DNA of 64,000 nucleotides from Pseudomonadota bacterium. GTDB taxonomy: Bacteria; Pseudomonadota; Gammaproteobacteria; Steroidobacterales; Steroidobacteraceae. Numbering within the stretch: the first letter of the stretch is position 1; each line of letters starts with the position of its first letter. Shown here piece by piece: positions 8,750-15,803 of this stretch. Location: the NCBI GenBank assembly GCA_016705325.1, contig JADIYJ010000014.1, positions 62,001-126,000 of the forward strand. Direction: 5' to 3'. The position numbers and the translations under genes are program-made. The notes under the pieces were generated by a model. That model made no database searches, had not been told where the DNA came from, and saw nothing but the letters and a program-made list of their open reading frames with translations.

Positions 8750-9112
8750 GTGCTGCGCGATCTCTTCAGGCGGCGCGAACCGGAAGCGGCGAGGGTCAGT
8801 GTCGAGCCGTTCGGCTGGGAGTTCGACGTCGCGCCGGGGCAGACGATCCTGCAAGCCGCACTGGCGCAAGGCCTGCCGTGGCCATCGCGGTGCCGCGTCG
8901 GCAGTTGCACGACGTGCCGGTGCCGCCTGCTCGAAGGCGACGTCCGCGCGCTGACGGACACGTCCTACGTGCTCTCGCGCGAGCAACTGCAGCAGCGGTA
9001 CGTGCTCGCCTGCCAGTCGCAGCCGAAGGGCAGTGTGCGGGTGCATCTGGACCGGATGAAGGCTACGCTCGCGGCGGATGTCCCCAGTCAACCTGCCGCT
9101 GCTGTCGACTGA
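8750..9112 (+). CDS. Plant-type [2Fe-2S] ferredoxin
   Basis: A 120-residue ferredoxin starting at GTG 8750, directly after the AlkB stop. The cluster ligands are Cys48, Cys53, Cys56 (CRVGSCTTC) and Cys89 (LACQ), the C-x4-C-x2-C-x(about 32)-C plant/XylA arrangement. A short basic leader and a Pro/Ala-rich tail flank the domain. No reductase domain is fused and no reductase is nearby. It is the obvious electron donor to the adjacent hydroxylase. Its 3' end overlaps the next gene by 35 bp. Confidence 0.9.
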   Translation: MLRDLFRRREPEAARVSVEPFGWEFDVAPGQTILQAALAQGLPWPSRCRVGSCTTCRCRLLEGDVRALTDTSYVLSREQLQQRYVLACQSQPKGSVRVHLDRMKATLAADVPSQPAAAVD

Positions 9113-9701
9113 ACCGCTGCGGCTCGACCTGCCGGACGCCGACGTCCGGCTCTGGCGACCTGCATTCCGGCCCGCCGAGGTCGACGAACTGCTCGCGCTG
9201 CTGCGCACGCGGATCGACTGGCAGCAGGAAGACATCGTGATGTTCGGCGAGCGCAGGCGCGTGCCACGCCTCGTTGCGTGGCACGGCGACCCCGGGGCGG
9301 CGTACACGTACTCCGGGACGGCGCACGAGCCGTTGCCGTGGACGCCGGAACTGCAGCGGATCCGCCAGCGTGTCGAGGAACTCACGGCGCATCGCTACAA
9401 CAGCGCGCTGCTGAACCTGTATCGCGACGGCAACGACGGCATGGGCTGGCACGCCGACGACGAGCCGGAACTCGGTCGCGAGCCGGTCATCGCTTCGGTG
9501 TCCCTCGGCGCGACCAGACGATTCAAGTTGCGTCACCGCCGCTCGCGTAGTGCAGCCAGCACGCTGGACCTGGCGCACGGCGACCTGCTGCTGATGGCGG
9601 GGCAGACACAGCATGCGTACGTGCATGCGGTGCCGAAGACCGCGACACCGGTCGAGGCGCGCGTCAACCTGACCTTCCGCTGGGTTCGCCCGGACCGTTG
9701 A
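9078..9701 (+). CDS. alkB: AlkB-type Fe(II)/2-oxoglutarate dioxygenase (DNA repair)
   Basis: A 207-residue member of the DNA-demethylase AlkB (ALKBH2/3-like) family, which removes methyl lesions from nucleic-acid bases by oxidation. Seen: the NLYRDGNDGMGWHADDE segment, whose H-x-D binds iron; a later His in HAVPKT; and RVNLTFRWV, where the Arg binds 2-oxoglutarate. RFKLRH upstream fits the nucleotide-recognition strand. It is unrelated to the membrane hydroxylase AlkB two genes upstream despite the shared name. It overlaps the ferredoxin gene by 35 bp, so the two are probably translationally linked. Confidence 0.92.
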   Translation: MSPVNLPLLSTEPLRLDLPDADVRLWRPAFRPAEVDELLALLRTRIDWQQEDIVMFGERRRVPRLVAWHGDPGAAYTYSGTAHEPLPWTPELQRIRQRVEELTAHRYNSALLNLYRDGNDGMGWHADDEPELGREPVIASVSLGATRRFKLRHRRSRSAASTLDLAHGDLLLMAGQTQHAYVHAVPKTATPVEARVNLTFRWVRPDR

Positions 9702-9813
9702 GCGAATGAAAACCATTGCCATGCTTTGCGCGAGGCATGCGCCCGGTGGTTAAATGCCACCCGCTGAGAACAAGCAAGGCGCAGGATTTCAGGCGCCGAC
9801 GGGGGAGATCGAA

Positions 9814-10455
9814 GTGTCGATGCGGCCGAGCCGGATGTCGCGATCTGCGGCATGCCTGATGGCGTGCCTCGCGAGCGTCGGCACGTCGGCCGCCACCGGA
9901 CAACAGGTCTATGCCACCTGCGCGGCCTGTCATGGCGCACGAGCGGAGGGCAATCCAGGCCTCGGTGCGCCCGCGCTTGCGGGTCAACAGGTTGCTTACC
10001 TGCAGCGGCAACTGCTGAACTTCCGCACGGGCCTGCGCGGCTCGCACAAGGACGATACCTACGGGGCGCAGATGCGCGCGGCCTCGCAGGTGGCGCTGCC
10101 CGACGAGAAGGCAATCGCTGCGGTCGCGACCTACATCGCTGCGCTGCCCAGGACCGACGTGAAGCCAGCCGGCAAGTTCGACGCGCGCAACGGCAACAAC
10201 CTGTACCAGGGCAAGTGTGGCGCCGGTCACGGCGGCCAGGCCGAAGGGAACGAAGCACTGTCCGCACCGCGACTCGCAGGCCTGGATGCTGCATACATCA
10301 AGCGGCAGCACCGGAATTTCGGCAAAGGGCTGCGCGGCGCGCAGCCACAGGATCGCTATGGCAAGCAGATGGCGCTCATGGCGACCACGCTCGGCAGCGA
10401 GCGCGAACTCGACGACGTGATCGGCTACATCCAGGCCTTTGAGGCTGCGCGGTGA
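9814..10455 (+). CDS. Cytochrome c4-like protein with a lost second heme cysteine
   Basis: A 213-residue periplasmic protein made of two cytochrome c halves. I choose GTG 9814 because GGGGGAG lies 6 bp upstream. A signal peptide precedes about residue 28. The first heme site is normal, CAACH (36-40). The equivalent site in the second half reads CGAGH (135-139; TGT GGC GCC GGT CAC), so the second thioether cysteine is Gly. The rest of the second half (AEGNEALSAPRLAG...YGKQMALMA) keeps the family pattern. It may bind one heme normally and a second through one thioether, or a TGT-to-GGT error may be present. It overlaps the next gene and probably shuttles electrons in the periplasm. Confidence 0.88.
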   Translation: MSMRPSRMSRSAACLMACLASVGTSAATGQQVYATCAACHGARAEGNPGLGAPALAGQQVAYLQRQLLNFRTGLRGSHKDDTYGAQMRAASQVALPDEKAIAAVATYIAALPRTDVKPAGKFDARNGNNLYQGKCGAGHGGQAEGNEALSAPRLAGLDAAYIKRQHRNFGKGLRGAQPQDRYGKQMALMATTLGSERELDDVIGYIQAFEAAR

Positions 10456-11677
10456 CGAATTGAGCTTCGGGTCGACACGGCCGGTGCTGCTCGCTTGCGT
10501 GCTGGTGATTGCAGCGGTGGTTGCGGCGGTGTCGGTGACGCGCGCTGGCATGCGCTCTGCGACGCAGGCCGGGGACGGCTTCGTCCTCAGTGGCCGCTGT
10601 CCGCCGAGCTTCGAACTGATCGCAGGCGGCACCTGCGAATTGCGCGATCGCTACCAGTTCTACGATTCGCTGCAGGACCGGGGCGTGGGCGGGACGCGCA
10701 CCTCGCTGCCGCCACACCGGGATGGTTTCCGGCCCGAGCAGATCGATCTCGGCCGCTACCTGTTCTTCGACCCGATCCTGTCCGGCGACGGCACCCAGTC
10801 CTGCGGTAGCTGTCATCGACCGGATCGAGGGTTCGCTGACGGCAAGCCGCGTTCGATCGGGATTCACGGACAGGATGCCGGTCGCGCGGCGCCGACGCTC
10901 TGGAACGTGGCGTTCCTGCAGACGTTCTTCTGGGACGCCCGCGCCAGCTCGCTGGAGGCGCAGGCGCAGGGTCCGCTGTTTTCACCCCGCGAGATGGGGA
11001 ACGAGCCGGAACGGCTGCTGCGCAGCCTCAATGACAATGCAACCTATCGCCGCCTGTTCCGCCAGGCATTCCCAGGCGGCGGCGAAGCGATCACGGCAGC
11101 CGAGGTCTACACCGCACTGGCGGCTTTCCAGACGACGCTGGTCTCGCTCAACAGCCGCTACGACCGTTATGCGCACGGTTACGCGGCCGCGTTGACCGAG
11201 CGCGAGCTCGCAGGCCTCAACGTCTTCCGCTCGTTCGTGGCGCGGTGCGCGGAATGCCACACGCCGCCGCTCTTCACCAACGGGCAGGTGGCCGTGATCG
11301 GTGCGCCCGAGCCCGCCGGGCATCCGTTCGACGCAGGCGCCGAGAAGACCTTCCACGCGGCCAAGCTGCGCGGCGGCTTCAAGGTGCCGACGCTGCGCAA
11401 CATCGCGCGCACGGCGCCGTACATGCATTCCGGTGCTTTCGACACTTTGCGCGAGACCGTCGAGTTCTACAACAAGGGCCGTGGCAATGCCGTGCCTCCC
11501 GGCGCGACGCTGTACCTGCACTGGCACATCAGCTCACCGGACCTGACCGCGACCGAAGTGGGCCTGCTCGTCGACTTCCTGCAGACGCTGACCGACGAGG
11601 CCTTTGTGCCTGAGATTCCGCGACGCGTGCCCTCGGGCCTGCCGCCGCTCGACAACCCCAAGGAAAGCCGTACATGA
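10439..11677 (+). CDS. Di-heme cytochrome c peroxidase / MauG-family protein
   Basis: A 412-residue membrane-anchored or exported protein with an N-terminal hydrophobic segment (LLACVLVIAAVVAAVSV). Two c-type heme motifs are present: CGSCHRPDRGF in the N-terminal domain and CAECHTPP in the C-terminal domain. The family blocks LGRYLFFDPILSGDG, FFWDARASSLEAQAQGP, VPTLRNIARTAPYMHSG and ETVEFYN are all seen. The annotated start is TTG 10439; TTG 10460, behind GGTGA, is equally plausible. Family members reduce peroxide or oxidise a protein or small-molecule partner. Position between the c4-like protein and the beta-helix cytochrome suggests they form one periplasmic redox chain; the substrate is unknown. 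Confidence 0.88.
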   Translation: MRLRGDELSFGSTRPVLLACVLVIAAVVAAVSVTRAGMRSATQAGDGFVLSGRCPPSFELIAGGTCELRDRYQFYDSLQDRGVGGTRTSLPPHRDGFRPEQIDLGRYLFFDPILSGDGTQSCGSCHRPDRGFADGKPRSIGIHGQDAGRAAPTLWNVAFLQTFFWDARASSLEAQAQGPLFSPREMGNEPERLLRSLNDNATYRRLFRQAFPGGGEAITAAEVYTALAAFQTTLVSLNSRYDRYAHGYAAALTERELAGLNVFRSFVARCAECHTPPLFTNGQVAVIGAPEPAGHPFDAGAEKTFHAAKLRGGFKVPTLRNIARTAPYMHSGAFDTLRETVEFYNKGRGNAVPPGATLYLHWHISSPDLTATEVGLLVDFLQTLTDEAFVPEIPRRVPSGLPPLDNPKESRT

Positions 11678-13215
11678 ACAAGATCGTCAAGACCGTACTC
11701 GCCATCGCTGCAATCGCAGCCGCGTTTGCGGGCGGCGCCTACCTCGGGCGGGCTTCGAAGTCGGACATGGTGATCACCTCGTCCGCCGGCGGCGCGGAGT
11801 ATTCCGGCGGGTTCAAGGCCGAAGGCGAGGCGGCCGAGAAAGTGAAAGCGGCCGCGAGTGCGGGTTCGCTCAAGTCCGTGGCGGGGCCCCCGGGCCCCCA
11901 CTCCGTCGTCGTCAAGGACGGGGAGTCGATCCTGCAGGCCGTCAAGAACGCGGAGCCCGGCACGACGATCCGCGTGATGCCCGGCACGTACTCCGAGACG
12001 GTCTACATCGACAAGGACAACATCCGGATCATCGGCGTGATCGAAGCGGGCCGCCGCCCGGTACTCGACGGCAAGAAGCAGCTCAACGACGCGATTCTCT
12101 ATTCCGGCAACAACTTCGTCGTCGAGAACCTGGAGATCCGCAACTACAAGGGCAACGGCGTGATGGGCCAGGCCGGCAACAACTTCGAGATCCGCAACAA
12201 CGTGATCGTCGACACCGGCGTCTACGGCATCTTCCCGCAGCTCGGGCAGAATGGCGTGGTCGAGCACAACGTCGTCTCAAAGATTGCCGACGCGGCAATC
12301 TACGTCGGCATGAGCGACAACGTCCACGTCGCGCACAACGAGGTGTTCGACAGCGTGGCCGGCATCGAGATCGAGAACAGCCGCCACGCGATCGTCGAGA
12401 ACAACTACGTGCACGACAACACTGGCGGCCTGCTGGCGTTCGTCACGCCGGGCCTGCCGATCAAGACCACGCAGGACGTGATCTTCCGGCACAATTTCGT
12501 CGTCGACAACAACACGAAGAATTTCGGCGCACCCGGCTCGACGGTGGCGGGCATCCCGTCCGGCACGGGCATCCTGGTCATGGCGGCGGACGACGTGGTG
12601 ATCGAGGGCAACGTCATCTCGGGCAACAAGGTGGCGGGCGTCATCGTCACCGACCACGGCCACGCGGCCAACATCACGGTCGACCCCGAGTCGGAACCCA
12701 ACTCGGACCGCGTGCGGCTGCTCGACAACGTGATGCTCAACAACGGCTACGAGACGATCCCGGAGGGCAAGGCGCTGCTGCTGGCCGAGGGCAAGGGCGG
12801 GAAGAACCTCGACATCATCCGGGTCGGCCCCAGTCCGGGCAGCTGCATCGTCAACCGGCACCAGTACGTCACGGCCGGTGTCGGCGATTTCGGCGAGTGC
12901 GACTTCACGCACACCGCCAACGTCTCGACCTACCTGCTGCCGCCGGTGCCGCCGCGCACGATCGACATCACGGAGCGCGGCAAGGTCGCATTCCTCGGTA
13001 TCTGCAGCGGCTGCCACATCTACAACGGCCGGATGATCGGGCCGCCGGTGCAGGTGATCCAGGCGCTCTACCTCGACAACCCGCAGGGGCTCGCCGACTA
13101 CATCGCGAAGCCCGTCAAGAAGCGGCCGGACTACCCGGAAATGCCGCCGCAGGACTACCTCGATCCGGAGACGCGCCTGGCGGTCGCGAAGTACATGCTT
13201 GCCGTCAAGAACTGA
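11674..13215 (+). CDS. Parallel beta-helix protein fused to a C-terminal cytochrome c domain
   Basis: A 513-residue exported protein (signal or anchor about residues 6-24). Residues about 75-370 form a right-handed parallel beta-helix of the NosD/pectate-lyase type with recurrent asparagine-ladder units such as NNFEIRNNVIVDTGVYGI and HAIVENNYVHDNTGGL. The C-terminal about 85 residues are a small cytochrome c with CSGCH at 444-448 and a distal Met candidate in YPEMPP. The start ATG 11674 overlaps the preceding stop (ATGA). I know of no defined function for this fusion. A beta-helix could bind a polysaccharide, metal or hydrophobic surface while the heme relays electrons; that is inference. Confidence 0.85.
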   Translation: MNKIVKTVLAIAAIAAAFAGGAYLGRASKSDMVITSSAGGAEYSGGFKAEGEAAEKVKAAASAGSLKSVAGPPGPHSVVVKDGESILQAVKNAEPGTTIRVMPGTYSETVYIDKDNIRIIGVIEAGRRPVLDGKKQLNDAILYSGNNFVVENLEIRNYKGNGVMGQAGNNFEIRNNVIVDTGVYGIFPQLGQNGVVEHNVVSKIADAAIYVGMSDNVHVAHNEVFDSVAGIEIENSRHAIVENNYVHDNTGGLLAFVTPGLPIKTTQDVIFRHNFVVDNNTKNFGAPGSTVAGIPSGTGILVMAADDVVIEGNVISGNKVAGVIVTDHGHAANITVDPESEPNSDRVRLLDNVMLNNGYETIPEGKALLLAEGKGGKNLDIIRVGPSPGSCIVNRHQYVTAGVGDFGECDFTHTANVSTYLLPPVPPRTIDITERGKVAFLGICSGCHIYNGRMIGPPVQVIQALYLDNPQGLADYIAKPVKKRPDYPEMPPQDYLDPETRLAVAKYMLAVKN

Positions 13216-13254
13216 ACCGACTGCAACAAGATGAAAAACTCATTGGGGGATTCG

Positions 13255-15696
13255 ATGATGCAACGCAATCGCAAGCTGACGCGCGCCATCGCGGCCGTAC
13301 TCGCCAGCAACGCCGCATTCGCGGCGCTCGTCGCACCGCGACCGGTCGTCGCTCAGGACGCAGCGGCGGTCTCGTCCACGCTCGAAGTAGTCGTGGTCAC
13401 CGCACAGCGGCGCGAGCAGGCGCTGCAGGACGTGCCGATCGCGATTCAGGTCGTCGGCAACGATCTGCTGAACGACGTGGCGGCCGAGGACATGGGCGAC
13501 CTGAACGGTTTCGTGCCCGGCCTGGTCGTCTCGAGCGACAGCCCGACGCAACCGAAGTACCAGATCCGCGGTGTCCAGACCAGCGACTTCGGGGTCGGCA
13601 CGGATTCGGCGGTCGGCGTCTATGTCGACGGCGTCTATTCGGCCCGGTCCGGGTCGTCGCTGCTCGCGTTCAACGACATCGAGCGCATCGAAGTGCTGAA
13701 GGGACCGCAAGGCACGCTGTTCGGTCGCAACAGCGCGGCAGGCGCCGTGTCGATCGTGACGCGCCAGCCGGTGCATGAATTCGACGGGTTGGTGAAAGTG
13801 CGCCTCGGCGAGAACAACAAGCGGCGGATCGACGGCATGGTCAACGTGCCGCTCAGCGATACCGTTGCGCTGCGCGTGAATGGCGTCTGGAACCAGAGCG
13901 ACGGCTGGGTGGAGGATGCCGCGACGGGCAAGGACCTCTGGCCGGAGGAAAACTGGGCCATGCGTGCCGCGCTCAAGTGGGATATCACCGAGGAGACGTC
14001 GGCCACGCTGACCTGGGACCATGACCAGATCGACCAGCTCGCGCGTCCTGCGATCGGCCTGGTCGCGCTCGGCGCCAGCGACACGAGCGTGCCGTTCCCG
14101 CCGGATCCCGCGACCTACCTCGATCCGCTCAAGGCGCCGGTCTACAACGACGTCATCGGCAATGAGGAATCGCGCAAGCTCGATGGCTTGACGTTGTTCA
14201 TCGACCACGCGTTCGGCTGGGCGGACTTCCGTTCGACCACCGCGTGGCGGACGTTCGAGACGGTCAACCGCGAGGACGAAGACGGCACCAACCGCATAGC
14301 GCTGTATTTCGACACGGCCAACGTCGAGGACAACACGAGCTTCTACCAGGAGTTCAAGCTCTCCGGCCAGAGCGACGCCGTCGACTGGGTGGCAGGCGTG
14401 AGTTACTACTCGGAGGACGCGAAGCAGGCGAGCGACACGCACGCTTTCACCGACAGCATCGACACCGTGCTGCGCAACCTCGGGCTCGTCGGCACGCCCG
14501 ACGGCACGCTGTTCGGTTTTACCAGCGACGTGCTCGCCGCCTACCAGATTCCGCTGACGATGCGCGGGCTGCCGTGGCGCGAGGTGATGAACAACGAGGG
14601 CACGTTCGAGGCGACGGCGCTGTTCGGTGACGTGATCTGGCACGCGACCGACCGCATGAACGTCACGTTCGGCCTGCGCTACACCCACGACGAGAAGGAG
14701 TTCAGCTGGCTGAACGGTCCGCGGCAGGCGCCGGAACTGGACGCGACCGTCGCAGCCCTGGAGGCCGGCGGATTCTTTGCCGATCCCGCATGGCCGATCC
14801 CGCCGGAGGCCTACAACTTCGACGTCGTGTTTGCCTTCCCGCCAATCAACGGGCAGACGATCGAGGGGCAGAAGGTGAAGTTGAAGGACTCGTGGGACGA
14901 CATCAGCCCGCGCCTGGTGCTCGACTACAGGGTGACGCCGGACGTGATGGTGTTCGGGTCGCTGGCCAAGGGTTACAAGGCCGGCGGCTTCAACAGCGTG
15001 CAACCGCTGTCCCGGTTCGACAACGAGGACGTCTGGAACGTCGAGGGCGGCGTGAAGAGCCTGTTCGCGGACATCGGCCTGATCGTCAACGCCTCGGTCT
15101 TCTACTACGTCTACTACGACAAGCAGTCGATCTCGCTCGAGTGCCCCGCGGGCGAGGTCTGCCGGTACCTGATCGATTCCAGCGACGACGAGGCCTACGG
15201 TCTCGACGTCGATGCACGCTGGCAGCCGGTGGACGCGCTGACGCTGACGGCCAACCTCGCCTACATCGACGCCACCTACAAGGACTACGTCACGCCAGGC
15301 GGCATCGACCTCTCGGGCGAGCCGACCGGTGAACCGCGCTGGTCGTCGTCGCTGGGCGCCAGTTACGTCTGGTCGTTCGGCACCTACGGCAAGCTCGACC
15401 TGTCGGCGATGTATGCCTACCGCGGTGAAACGCGCTGCAATGCGGATTCGCAGTTGCAGGGCACCTGCCAGACCAGCCCGAACTTCCAGGTGGGCGAGGC
15501 GACGAATCGCACCGACCTGCGACTGGCGTGGTCCAGTGCCGACGATCGCTACGGCGCGGCAGTGTTCGTGACCAACGTGTTCGACGACCAGTACGTGAGC
15601 GGCGTGAACAACATCACGGCTAACACGTTCGGCACGCCGTTCGCGTCGATCTCGGAGCCCCGTGCCTGGGGCGTCGATTTCCGGGTCGGGTTCTGA
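13255..15696 (+). CDS. TonB-dependent outer-membrane receptor
   Basis: An 813-residue receptor that imports a ligand across the outer membrane using TonB energy. The start is ATG 13255 (GGGGGA 5 bp upstream), with a signal peptide ending near VVAQDA. A TonB-box-like VVVTAQRREQALQDVPIAI precedes a complete plug domain (IRGVQTSDFG, VYVDGVYSA, IERIEVLKGPQGTLFGRN, GAVSIVTRQP). The 22-strand barrel ends in the expected aromatic terminus (WGVDFRVGF). It lies 39 bp after the beta-helix cytochrome gene in the same direction, so it is likely part of the same transcription unit. It may take up the hydrophobic substrate of the AlkB system, but could equally import a metal chelate. Confidence 0.93.
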   Translation: MMQRNRKLTRAIAAVLASNAAFAALVAPRPVVAQDAAAVSSTLEVVVVTAQRREQALQDVPIAIQVVGNDLLNDVAAEDMGDLNGFVPGLVVSSDSPTQPKYQIRGVQTSDFGVGTDSAVGVYVDGVYSARSGSSLLAFNDIERIEVLKGPQGTLFGRNSAAGAVSIVTRQPVHEFDGLVKVRLGENNKRRIDGMVNVPLSDTVALRVNGVWNQSDGWVEDAATGKDLWPEENWAMRAALKWDITEETSATLTWDHDQIDQLARPAIGLVALGASDTSVPFPPDPATYLDPLKAPVYNDVIGNEESRKLDGLTLFIDHAFGWADFRSTTAWRTFETVNREDEDGTNRIALYFDTANVEDNTSFYQEFKLSGQSDAVDWVAGVSYYSEDAKQASDTHAFTDSIDTVLRNLGLVGTPDGTLFGFTSDVLAAYQIPLTMRGLPWREVMNNEGTFEATALFGDVIWHATDRMNVTFGLRYTHDEKEFSWLNGPRQAPELDATVAALEAGGFFADPAWPIPPEAYNFDVVFAFPPINGQTIEGQKVKLKDSWDDISPRLVLDYRVTPDVMVFGSLAKGYKAGGFNSVQPLSRFDNEDVWNVEGGVKSLFADIGLIVNASVFYYVYYDKQSISLECPAGEVCRYLIDSSDDEAYGLDVDARWQPVDALTLTANLAYIDATYKDYVTPGGIDLSGEPTGEPRWSSSLGASYVWSFGTYGKLDLSAMYAYRGETRCNADSQLQGTCQTSPNFQVGEATNRTDLRLAWSSADDRYGAAVFVTNVFDDQYVSGVNNITANTFGTPFASISEPRAWGVDFRVGF

Positions 15697-15714
15697 CGTC
15701 AATTTGCGGCGACG

Positions 15715-15738
15715 CAGCATGGCCATTGACCCATGCTG
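15715..15738 (+). terminator. Hairpin after the TonB receptor gene
   Basis: A perfect 8-bp inverted repeat, CAGCATGG and CCATGCTG, with an 8-nt loop, 18 bp downstream of the receptor stop. There is no T tract behind it, so it is a weak or non-canonical terminator, or a mark of 3' end processing. It sits between the receptor gene and the IS element. Confidence 0.4.
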
Positions 15739-15803
15739 TCTGGCGGTTCGTACGTCGGCAGGTCGATTTTTGGTCCGATTTGACCACGAGGGGGGGATCT
15801 AAA

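Noticed and set aside
13240..15726. An 828-codon minus-strand open frame
   Set aside because: Shadow of the TonB receptor gene, which has complete family motifs on the plus strand.
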